From: CAZCQP01 sp964500895
GTDB taxonomy: Bacteria > Bacillota > Clostridia > Lachnospirales > JAISER01
Length of the DNA stretch: 37,507 bases
Direction of reading: 5' to 3'
Assembly: GCA_964500895.1 (NCBI GenBank)
Contig: CAZCQP010000028.1
Location: 1-37,507 of the forward strand
The notes under the pieces are model-generated. The model worked only from the letters and a program-made list of their open reading frames with translations, did not search any database and was not told the origin of the DNA. A program made the translations under genes and the position numbers. Below are positions 8,608 to 14,445 of the stretch, in pieces; position 1 is the stretch's first letter; each line of letters starts with the position of its first letter.

Positions 8608-9611
8608 AAGCCCTCCACACACGCTCTAACGGCGTTAATGCCATGCATCAGTTCTTTGAACGCATCGGGGGTAATAGATTGTGGGCCGTCACACAGGGCA
8701 GCGGAAGGGTTGTTGTGCACTTCAATAATCAGCCCGTCTGCACCGGCTGCTGTGGAAGCCAAAGACATGCTTTTCACATATCTGGAGTAGCCCGTGCTGT
8801 GGGATGGGTCTACAATCACCGGTAAGTGGGACAGTTCTTTCAGCACAGGTACAGCGGAGATGTCTAAAGTGTTGCGGGTGGCGGTTTCAAAGGTGCGGAT
8901 GCCACGTTCGCATAAGATGATGTTTTTGTTGCCGTTGGCCATGATGTATTCGGCGCTCATCAAAAACTCTTGAATGGTGTTGGCCAGCCCTCTTTTAAGC
9001 AGAATGGGTTTATCCAGTTTGCCCAGCTCTTTTAAAAGCTGAAAGTTTTGCATGTTTCTGGCCCCAACTTGAATGATGTCTATCTCATCAAATAAAGGCA
9101 GCTGGGATAAGTCCATAATTTCGGTTACAATGGGCAAACCGCTTGCTGCTTTGGCTTCTAAGAGCAGTTCAATGCCATGTTCGCCAAGGCCTTGAAAAGC
9201 GTAGGGGGAAGTTCTGGGTTTGAAAGCGCCGCCACGCAAAACGGTAGCGCCCAACGCCTTCACATGGTTGGCAATTTGGCAAATTTGTTCCCGAGATTCC
9301 ACAGAGCAAGGCCCGGCCATCACAGAAAAATGCCCGCCGCCGATTTTAACGCCGCCGGCTTCAACCACGGTGTCCAGGGGATGGAACTTCCGGTTGGCTG
9401 CTTTGAATGGCTCTTGAATGCGCTTGACCGATTCCACAATGTCCATGGACGCAATTAAGTCGATGTCCACCATAGAGGTGTCACCCACCAGCCCCACAAT
9501 GGTGGATTGTTTGCCGGCACTTACATGCAGCTCAATGTCCATGGATTGCAGCCAGTTTTTTAAATTTTCAAATTGATGTGGGTCTACGTTTGGTTTTAAA
9601 ACAATAATCAT
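8604..9611 (-). CDS. aroF: 3-deoxy-7-phosphoheptulonate (DAHP) synthase, type I-beta
   Basis: 335 residues. It condenses PEP and erythrose 4-phosphate, the committed step of aromatic synthesis. Residues 1 to about 70 form the small ferredoxin-like regulatory domain (MIIVLKPN, then VGDTS). The remainder is the barrel of the KDO8PS-like beta class, with AGPCSVES, LRGGAFKPRTSPY, GARNMQNF, KRG, GIRTFE and VDPSHSTG. In this class the N-terminal domain commonly mediates inhibition by Tyr or Phe. ATG 9611 follows GGAGGT by 7 nt; 20 more in-frame codons exist upstream but without a ribosome site and with non-family sequence. It is the first structural gene, directly downstream of the attenuator at 9705-9870. 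Confidence 0.95.
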   Translation of the reverse strand: MIIVLKPNVDPHQFENLKNWLQSMDIELHVSAGKQSTIVGLVGDTSMVDIDLIASMDIVESVKRIQEPFKAANRKFHPLDTVVEAGGVKIGGGHFSVMAGPCSVESREQICQIANHVKALGATVLRGGAFKPRTSPYAFQGLGEHGIELLLEAKAASGLPIVTEIMDLSQLPLFDEIDIIQVGARNMQNFQLLKELGKLDKPILLKRGLANTIQEFLMSAEYIMANGNKNIILCERGIRTFETATRNTLDISAVPVLKELSHLPVIVDPSHSTGYSRYVKSMSLASTAAGADGLIIEVHNNPSAALCDGPQSITPDAFKELMHGINAVRACVEGL

Positions 9612-9704
9612 AATAAACCTCCAGGTAATGTAATACATTGCAGAATGTAGCAAGGCAACCCCGAAATGCAATGAATGCCTCTTGCAGTTGACTTGCTATA
9701 GTAC

Positions 9705-9744
9705 AAAAAAACACCCTGCGGTATACAATCATTCCGCAGGGTGT
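9705..9744 (-). terminator. Intrinsic terminator in the aroF leader (attenuator)
   Basis: Read on the - strand, ACACCCTGCGG (9744-9734) and CCGCAGGGTGT (9721-9711) form a perfect 11-bp stem with a 12-nt loop, followed by seven T. It lies between the leader peptide and aroF in the direction of transcription, so it would stop transcription before the operon unless prevented. A smaller hairpin, ATAGTC-CAA-GACTAT, ends one base before it (9760-9746). Confidence 0.88.
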
Positions 9745-9762
9745 AATAGTCTTGGACTATGC

Positions 9763-9870
9763 TTACAGGGCCGTCGCGTTTTCACTGCATACCATAAAAG
9801 CTCTATGATTAAAGGTAAAACCATAAAAGCTAAAGTAGTATGGAGTGGTAAATGCGCATGTGTTTGTCAT
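9763..9870 (-). CDS. Phe/Tyr-rich leader peptide of the aromatic operon
   Basis: A 35-codon reading frame from ATG 9870 to TAA, preceded by AAGAGAGG (9884-9877) 6 nt upstream. It contains six Phe and three Tyr, most of them clustered: residues 11-20 read YYFSFYGFTF. The stop lies 18 nt before the terminator stem of the leader. This is the standard layout of amino-acid-dependent transcription attenuation, as known for pheA, trp and his leaders in enterobacteria: slow translation at scarce Phe/Tyr codons would let an alternative RNA fold form and allow read-through into aroF. The peptide itself probably has no function. It was recognised by its position and composition, not by similarity. Confidence 0.8.
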   Translation of the reverse strand: MTNTCAFTTPYYFSFYGFTFNHRAFMVCSENATAL

Positions 9871-9909
9871 GTTTGGCCTCTCTTGGTGAAAAGGTGCTTT
9901 ACAAGTAAC

Positions 9910-9938
9910 ATTCAAACATATTTTGTCTTATGTGTCAA
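9910..9938 (-). promoter_or_regulatory. Promoter of the aromatic operon
   Basis: On the - strand, a perfect TTGACA (9938-9933) is followed after 17 nt by TTGAAT (9915-9910), a 4-of-6 match to the -10 consensus. The predicted start near 9903 would be about 33 nt ahead of the leader-peptide ATG, leaving room for its ribosome site. Confidence 0.65.
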
Positions 9939-9949
9939 GTGCTATTTTT

Positions 9950-10093
9950 CACGGCAAACGCGTGAAGCGTTTGCCGTGTCGATTAAATGCACGGGACGTG
10001 CATTTAATCGAGTTATCGGTAGGAAGAAATAAAAAGTTCCCAAGGAAACTTTTCATTTCCTGCAATTTGACGGAAGTAAATTCCGCCAAATTG
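9950..10093. repeat. Row of four inverted repeats (hairpins)
   Basis: Four adjacent inverted repeats fill the gap between rseC and the aromatic-operon promoter. 9950-9978: perfect 12-bp stem, loop GTGAA. 9979-10011: perfect 14-bp stem, loop GGGAC. 10026-10059: imperfect, about 14 bp. 10063-10093: 13-bp stem with one mismatch, loop GTAAA. Stem sequences are unrelated to one another, but three have the same 5-nt loop. The third, read on the - strand, is followed by a T-rich stretch and might act as a weak terminator for rseC. No gene is visible in 9871-10128 apart from these elements and the aromatic promoter. Confidence 0.75.
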
Positions 10094-10128
10094 AATATAG
10101 TCTGCGACGCTAAAAGCAAAACATTTGT

Positions 10129-10572
10129 TTAAGTAGTTTCGGTTTCGGCACGGCAAACAATGGCTGTGGCCACCGGGGTATAGACGGTTTTGTCCATGCG
10201 CTTGTCCCAATTGCGAATGAATAAGTAGGAAAGCACAAGCCCAACAATACCAAGGCCGAAAGCAATGCCGTCTCTGGCGGCTGAGGCTCCTAAAGCAGAA
10301 GCCAGCCCATAACCAGCCCCAATGCCCACCAGCAAAAATAGCAGGGGAACACCGTACATGAGCATTACCGCCTGAAAAGCCAAACGGGGGTTTAAGTCTA
10401 CCATTACAATGTCGTTGGTTTGGGCACGGCAAAGGTTTTTAGCCGTTAACACCATTTCGTTCTTTTGCATACCTGCTATGCATGCCCGGCATTTGGCACA
10501 GGCTTCTGTGCGTTCTAATAAAATGGTTAGCTCGTCGGCTGTGGCCGAAAGTACCAGTCCTTGTTCTGCCAT
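10129..10572 (-). CDS. SoxR-reducing-system RseC family membrane protein
   Basis: 147 residues. The N-terminal soluble part carries a Cys cluster, C25-x2-C28-x2-C31 (CAKCRAC). Two membrane segments follow at about 62-90 and 95-116, then a short basic tail. This is the layout of RseC/RsxC-associated proteins, often found near Rnf electron-transport or sigma-factor control genes; here no rnf genes are next to it, so its partner is unknown. ATG 10572 gives the family-typical start (MAEQGLVL). The ribosome site is weak (GTGGTGA), and in-frame sequence further upstream overlaps the candidate 6S RNA, so it is unlikely to be coding. Confidence 0.75.
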   Translation of the reverse strand: MAEQGLVLSATADELTILLERTEACAKCRACIAGMQKNEMVLTAKNLCRAQTNDIVMVDLNPRLAFQAVMLMYGVPLLFLLVGIGAGYGLASALGASAARDGIAFGLGIVGLVLSYLFIRNWDKRMDKTVYTPVATAIVCRAETETT

Positions 10573-10625
10573 AAAAATCACCACATATTTCAAAAAATAA
10601 GCCTTATTTGTGCATAAACACAAAT

Positions 10626-10817
10626 AAAAAAAGACTCTGCCGAGGCGTGGATTAAGGAATTTTAAAACCTGATTTCCAGGTGGTTGTAGCCCTTTGTTCC
10701 TCGTGCTCTGCAATAAATTGCAGCCTGCAACTCCGAAGCAAAGAGGACTATTATCCCATTAATTAACTGTTGGCTCTAAACATTGCAATAACGCGCTCTC
10801 GGAAGAAATCTTTTTAT
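10626..10817 (-). ncRNA. ssrS: Candidate 6S RNA (SsrS-like)
   Basis: An untranslated segment of about 190 nt behind a clear promoter on the - strand. Its two ends pair: AAAAAGA, then UCU, CCGAG and GCG on the 5' side match CGC, CUCGG, AGA and UCUUUUU on the 3' side, giving about 18 bp with small internal loops and a 3' U-run. The middle holds an unpaired-looking A/U-rich stretch on the 5' side, a small perfect hairpin on the 3' side (ACCUG-GAAAU-CAGGU) and a central rod capped by CUGCAA-UUUA-UUGCAG. A closed end, large central bubble, 3'-side hairpin and apical rod is the shape of 6S RNA, which binds the housekeeping RNA polymerase. The call rests on shape and length, not on a profile match; another structured RNA is possible. 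Confidence 0.55.
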
Positions 10818-10823
10818 GATTCT

Positions 10824-10851
10824 ATTATACACAAAAGATTCAAAAAATCAA
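10824..10851 (-). promoter_or_regulatory. Promoter of the candidate 6S RNA
   Basis: On the - strand, TTGATT (10851-10846) is followed after 16 nt by a perfect TATAAT (10829-10824). The start expected near 10817 coincides with the base of the closing stem of the RNA. Confidence 0.7.
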
Positions 10852-10912
10852 GTGTAAAATTTGTATTTTTTATTTTCAAAGCTTCTTATCCGGTAAAGTT
10901 TTAGGTGCAATT

Positions 10913-11272
10913 TTACAGCTTGGTTGCTAAAAGCCCTAGAAAAGCGATAAAGATAACAGTTATAAGGGCTGTTCCTCCAACGACCATCAGCACCGCTAGG
11001 GCGGTTTTCAATTCTTTGCTCATCCCTTTGTTGGCAGTGGGCAAAGGGGTAGGAGTGGGCGTGGGCGTGGTGGTTTCCTTGCCTGTTAAAATGTAGTCTG
11101 CGCTTACTTTGTAAATCTCACAAAGCTTAATCACATTTTGAATGTCTGGGGTGGCTTGGCCACTTTCCCATTTGGAAATGGCTTGCCGGGAAATGTCCAG
11201 CATGTCGGACAATTGTTCTTGGGAAAAGTTTGCGCCTTTTCTAAGCTGTTGCAATCTGTCTGCAAGTTCCAT
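10913..11272 (-). CDS. XRE-family HTH regulator with C-terminal membrane anchor
   Basis: 119 residues. Residues 4-58 are a Cro/C1-type helix-turn-helix domain (SQEQLSDMLDISRQAISKWE is the DNA-binding core). A Thr-Pro repeat linker (about 67-78, TTTPTPTPTPLP) leads to a single hydrophobic helix at about 88-116. A DNA-binding head tethered to the membrane by a flexible linker suggests a membrane-associated regulator; the signal is unknown. The start has GGAGGT 11 nt upstream. The gene is divergent from the ttcA-like gene, and the shared intergenic region holds repeated GGTTGC/GCAACC half-sites that may be its operators (inference). Confidence 0.85.
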   Translation of the reverse strand: MELADRLQQLRKGANFSQEQLSDMLDISRQAISKWESGQATPDIQNVIKLCEIYKVSADYILTGKETTTPTPTPTPLPTANKGMSKELKTALAVLMVVGGTALITVIFIAFLGLLATKL

Positions 11273-11310
11273 GATTCATCTCAACCTCCGCATTTGTTAG
11301 GTATGCATTT

Positions 11311-11319
11311 AATGAATTG
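11311..11319 (-). promoter_or_regulatory. Extended -10 promoter of the XRE regulator
   Basis: On the - strand the sequence reads TGCTACAAT, a TGn-extended -10 element, about 40 nt before the regulator's ATG. No good -35 is visible, as is common for extended -10 promoters. A GGTTGC half-site lies just upstream at 11333-11338, where a bound repressor would block polymerase. Confidence 0.5.
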
Positions 11320-11332
11320 TAGCATAACTGCT

Positions 11333-11392
11333 GGTTGCATACCAGAAATTTTGCCTGGAACATGCGCAACCAGTGGTTGCAATGGCGCAACC
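11333..11392. promoter_or_regulatory. Repeated GGTTGC/GCAACC half-sites, probable operators
   Basis: Four copies of the hexamer in alternating orientation: GGTTGC 11333-11338, GCAACC 11366-11371, GGTTGC 11375-11380, GCAACC 11387-11392. The middle two form a perfect 15-bp palindrome, GCAACCAGTGGTTGC (11366-11380). They sit between the divergent XRE and ttcA-like promoters, the expected place for an autoregulatory operator. Confidence 0.6.
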
Positions 11393-11417
11393 ATAGCAAT
11401 TCTATGCAATTGCCTAG

Positions 11418-11447
11418 TGGACAACATCCAGGAACTTACGTTATAAT
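11418..11447 (+). promoter_or_regulatory. Promoter of the ttcA-like gene
   Basis: TGGACA (11418-11423) is followed after 18 nt by a perfect TATAAT (11442-11447). The predicted start near 11454 is about 20 nt before the ATG, leaving room for the GAGGGA ribosome site at 11460-11465. Confidence 0.65.
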
Positions 11448-11472
11448 ATGGGCAAAGTGAGGGATTAGACAG

Positions 11473-12216
11473 ATGAAGCTACAGAAATTATTAAGCCTTG
11501 TACGCAAGGCTTGCGACATGTATCAGATGATTGAAGAAGGGGACCGTATTGCCGTGGGCATTTCCGGCGGAAAGGATAGCCTGGCCCTGTTGGTGGCCCT
11601 TAGCGAAATGCGCAGGTTTTACCCCAAGCGGTACGAACTGGAGGCCATTACCGTGTCTTTGGGTTTCCCAAATTTTGACACGGGCCGGGTGCAAGAGCTG
11701 TGCCGCAGGCTGGGGGTGCGCTATACCGTGGTGGAAACAGAAATTGGCCCCCTGGTGTTCGATATACGCAAAGAACCCAACCCCTGCGCCCTGTGTTCCA
11801 AAATGCGCAAAGGGGCGCTGAATACAGAAGCCATGAAGCTGGGCTGCAACAAAATAGCCCTTGGCCACAACAAAGACGACGTATGCCAAAGCTTTTTAAT
11901 GTCATTATTTTACGAAGGGCGCATCCACACCTTTTCCCCGGTAACCCACTGGGACCGTACAGGCTTGTACGCCATTCGCCCTTTAATGCTAGCCCCGGAA
12001 CGGGATGTGGCGGGTTTTGCCAAAAGCATGGGGTTGCCCGTTTTAAAAAGCCCCTGCCCAGTGGACGGCCACACCAAGCGGGAAACCATGAAGCAGTTCA
12101 TTTACGAACAGGAAAAACATTTCGACCATTTTACGGACAAAGTTTTTACCGCCATTTTGCGGTCTAAAATAAACGGATATGGGCAAGGTGATTCCGGTGT
12201 CACAAAATTACCATGA
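11473..12216 (+). CDS. TtcA/TtuA-like tRNA 2-thiolation ATPase
   Basis: 247 residues. It has the PP-loop ATP-pyrophosphatase signature SGGKDS at 31-36 and three cysteines (C105 and C108 in CALC, C195 in SPCP) placed like those that bind the [4Fe-4S] cluster of TtcA-type enzymes. Such enzymes adenylate a tRNA base and insert sulfur, at C32 for TtcA or U54 for TtuA. The exact target cannot be assigned from sequence, as Firmicutes relatives are poorly studied. The last 38 nt overlap the next gene in another frame, so the two are probably co-transcribed. Confidence 0.8.
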   Translation: MKLQKLLSLVRKACDMYQMIEEGDRIAVGISGGKDSLALLVALSEMRRFYPKRYELEAITVSLGFPNFDTGRVQELCRRLGVRYTVVETEIGPLVFDIRKEPNPCALCSKMRKGALNTEAMKLGCNKIALGHNKDDVCQSFLMSLFYEGRIHTFSPVTHWDRTGLYAIRPLMLAPERDVAGFAKSMGLPVLKSPCPVDGHTKRETMKQFIYEQEKHFDHFTDKVFTAILRSKINGYGQGDSGVTKLP

Positions 12217-13255
12217 AGAAGTGCATAAACAAAACCTCCGGCGGCTTCGGGAAGTGATGAAGGTGTTGCCGGCTTTTTTAGATGCCTTTTTCCGGGGCAT
12301 TGCAGACACAAAGGCCAGCAGTACCCGGCTGGTGTATGCCATGGATTTAAAGTTGTTTTTTACTTATTTAACAGAGGAACTACAGGAATTTTCTGGGTTA
12401 ACCTTGCAAACCTTTACCCTGGAGCATTTTAAAATGGTGACAGCCGACCACATCGAGCGGTTCATGGCCTATATCGACGACTATACCACAACGGTGAAGG
12501 GTAGGGAAATGTCCTACCAGAATACTGCGCTGGGTAAAACCCCAAAACTGGCGGCGGTGCGCACCATGTTTGCTTATTATTATAAGAAGCAATACATTCA
12601 AGCCAACCCCGCTGCTTTGGTGGACTTTCCAAAGGTACACCAAAAAGCCATCATCCACTTAGAAGTGGACGAAATTGCTCGGCTGCTGGACGAAGTGGAA
12701 AGTGGGGAAAAGCTTACCGGCCGCCAGCCAAACTACCACCAGTTGACCAAAAAGCGGGACTTGGCGCTGATGACGCTGCTATTAGGCACAGGAATGCGTA
12801 TCTCCGAATGCGTGGGCGTAAACCTGGACCATTTAGATTTTAACAAAAATGCTGTGAAAGTCACCCGCAAAGGCGGGGATGAGTCTGTGCTCTATTTCAG
12901 CCAGGAAGTGGCCGACGCCTTGGAAAGCTATGTGGCCCAGCGGCAGGAAATGTTGCCGGTGCCCGGCCATGAAGATGCTTTGTTTTTGTCTATCCAGCGG
13001 AAGCGGCTGGGGGTGAAGTCCATTCAGGTGATGGTGAAAAAATACGCAAGGCTAGTCACCACCATGAAGAAAATCACCCCTCACAAGTTGCGTTCCACCT
13101 TCGGCACCGCCCTGTATAATGAAACCAACGACATTTATTTGGTGGCGGAAGTATTAGGCCATGCAGACATTAACACCACCAAGAAGCATTACGCCCATAT
13201 GTCTGAGGAACGGCGCAGAAGAGCGGCCGGGGCAGTGAAGCTTCGGCAGGATTAA
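12179..13255 (+). CDS. Tyrosine recombinase / integrase family protein
   Basis: 358 residues. The N-terminal SAM-like DNA-binding domain spans about 30-150 and the catalytic domain about 160-355. The catalytic set is complete: R207 (GTGMRISE), K231 (TRKGGD), H302-x2-R305 (HKLR), H328 (LGHADINTT) and nucleophile Y338 (KKHYAHM). I recall a conserved clostridial family of about 360 residues with the same N-terminus, which supports ATG 12179 despite the lack of a clear ribosome site and the overlap with the preceding gene. It is not obviously a phage integrase: no attachment-site repeats or phage genes are nearby. It could be a Xer-like housekeeping recombinase; its target is unknown. Confidence 0.85.
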   Translation: MGKVIPVSQNYHEEVHKQNLRRLREVMKVLPAFLDAFFRGIADTKASSTRLVYAMDLKLFFTYLTEELQEFSGLTLQTFTLEHFKMVTADHIERFMAYIDDYTTTVKGREMSYQNTALGKTPKLAAVRTMFAYYYKKQYIQANPAALVDFPKVHQKAIIHLEVDEIARLLDEVESGEKLTGRQPNYHQLTKKRDLALMTLLLGTGMRISECVGVNLDHLDFNKNAVKVTRKGGDESVLYFSQEVADALESYVAQRQEMLPVPGHEDALFLSIQRKRLGVKSIQVMVKKYARLVTTMKKITPHKLRSTFGTALYNETNDIYLVAEVLGHADINTTKKHYAHMSEERRRRAAGAVKLRQD

Positions 13256-13266
13256 CCGTTCTCATT

Positions 13267-14292
13267 TTAAAGAGAGTGCAGCATCATTTGCAGCAAGTGT
13301 AAGTCACTCATTTTTTCGGCGATATGTCTGGTGAACTTTTTTTCTGTGGCATGGTCCTGGGTTTCATCTAAAGATGCGGCCAGTTCTTTCAGCATTTGGC
13401 TTTCCTCGGTAATGGCCAGCCGCAGTCCTTCCCGGAAACGTACCCTGTTGTTTATTTTCGACTCTTCCGGTTCCCAGTTGCCTTCGCTGCTTACCGCCTG
13501 ATGCATGGCATGGAAGGAGTTTTTTCTTTTTGAACAGCCTTTGCTAATGCCCTCCAGCATGTTGTAGTAAGTATCGTAGGGGGCAATTCTGGCCAGATGT
13601 TGATAGAACAGAGCGCCATTGCGTTCGTTTTGGGCAAAGTTTTTAAGCTGGTCGGAAGATGCCCCGGTGTTGCCAGCCAAGGGAGCGCTTGGGGCAGCCA
13701 TGGGCGTGGGCATAGGTATAGCGTTACCCGGGGCAGATGGCCCGGCAGTGGGTATGGGCGGAATGCTGCCCATGTCTACGGCGGGCATGGATAGGCCTTC
13801 ACTTGGTGGGGCAGGGGAAGTGGGAGGCAAACCCGCTTGAATTTGGCGTAAAGTTTCAGGACTAATGGGCTGCATGGTCACACCGTCGGGAAGAGGCGTG
13901 TTAAAAAGGTTTTGCTGGGGCTGATTCGGGCTTTGGGGGGCAAAGCCACCCTGCTGACCCTGCCCCCCAGAAGGTTGCATCATAGGCATTTGTTGGCCCT
14001 GCCCAGCGGAAGGCTGCATCATAGGCATTTGCTGGCCGTGTCCGGCAGGGGGCTGCATGAAATTTTGCGGCTGTTGCCCGCCAAAGGCCGCTTGCTGTTG
14101 CCCACCAAAGCCCATGGGATGTTGCCCGGGGTAGGAAGCTTGCTGTTGTTGCCCAAAAAAGGGCAATAATCCTTGCCGTTGGAAACCTTGATTAAAGCCA
14201 TTGGGCCAAGCACCGCCCCGCCGGTTGCCGGCAAAGGGCTGGGCGTTTGCATTGGGGCCGCTATAATTTTGTTGCCTGTTCCAGAAAGCCAT
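13267..14292 (-). CDS. Gln/Pro/Gly-rich protein with C-terminal ferritin-like helical domain
   Basis: 341 residues in two parts. Residues 1 to about 212 are low complexity, rich in Gln, Pro, Gly and Met, with FGGQQQ motifs and three tandem 13-residue repeats at 79-117 (unit like MQPSAGQGQQMPM). Residues about 214-341 are helical and resemble the ferritin-like fold: NERNGALFYQHLARIAP with E223 and Y230, then ITEESQMLKELAASLDE. The second-helix E-x2-H metal motif is not evident (SKRKNSFHAMHQ), so metal binding is doubtful. There is no signal peptide. The tail looks like the small ferritin-like proteins common in Clostridia; the long repetitive head suggests a surface, coat or assembly role (guess). 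GAGGTG precedes the ATG by about 6 nt. It converges on the recombinase gene with an 11-nt gap. Confidence 0.6.
   Translation of the reverse strand: MAFWNRQQNYSGPNANAQPFAGNRRGGAWPNGFNQGFQRQGLLPFFGQQQQASYPGQHPMGFGGQQQAAFGGQQPQNFMQPPAGHGQQMPMMQPSAGQGQQMPMMQPSGGQGQQGGFAPQSPNQPQQNLFNTPLPDGVTMQPISPETLRQIQAGLPPTSPAPPSEGLSMPAVDMGSIPPIPTAGPSAPGNAIPMPTPMAAPSAPLAGNTGASSDQLKNFAQNERNGALFYQHLARIAPYDTYYNMLEGISKGCSKRKNSFHAMHQAVSSEGNWEPEESKINNRVRFREGLRLAITEESQMLKELAASLDETQDHATEKKFTRHIAEKMSDLHLLQMMLHSL
13942..14058 (-). repeat. Three tandem 39-bp repeats in the Gln-rich gene
   Basis: Codons 79-117 are three consecutive 13-codon units, each starting MQP and containing G-x-GQQ. The third unit diverges at its end. 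In-frame tandem units of this kind can change in number by slippage. Confidence 0.75.
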
Positions 14293-14318
14293 CGTGACAC
14301 CTCGAAACTTTTTATTTC

Positions 14319-14347
14319 ATTTTATTCACCCATACAAGTTGTGTGAA
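14319..14347 (-). promoter_or_regulatory. Putative promoter of the Gln-rich gene
   Basis: On the - strand TTCACA (14347-14342) is followed after 17 nt by TAAAAT (14324-14319), 27 nt before the ATG. It sits back to back with the lepA promoter. Confidence 0.45.
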
Positions 14348-14362
14348 CGGCGTATAAAACTG

Positions 14363-14391
14363 TTGAGGTTACAACCAAACTATGCTATGAT
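14363..14391 (+). promoter_or_regulatory. Promoter of lepA
   Basis: TTGAGG (14363-14368) is followed after 17 nt by TATGAT (14386-14391), preceded by TGC, which makes an extended -10. The start expected near 14398 lies about 48 nt before the lepA ATG. Confidence 0.65.
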
Positions 14392-14445
14392 ACTCGGGTG
14401 CATTTTATTGGAGTGAACCAAGCCAAGGAGGATTTTGTAAAATAC

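Noticed and set aside
9612..9930. T-box riboswitch in the aromatic leader
   Set aside because: No TGGNACCGCG-type T-box sequence or specifier stem was found; the leader peptide explains the terminator better.
9682..10032. Open frame of 116 codons on the + strand across the aromatic leader region
   Set aside because: It runs antisense through the terminator, leader peptide, promoter and hairpins, has no ribosome site and its composition reflects those elements.
12179..13255. Tyrosine recombinase as the mark of an integrated phage or genomic island
   Set aside because: No attachment-site repeats, phage genes or tRNA gene are visible nearby, and the neighbours are housekeeping genes.
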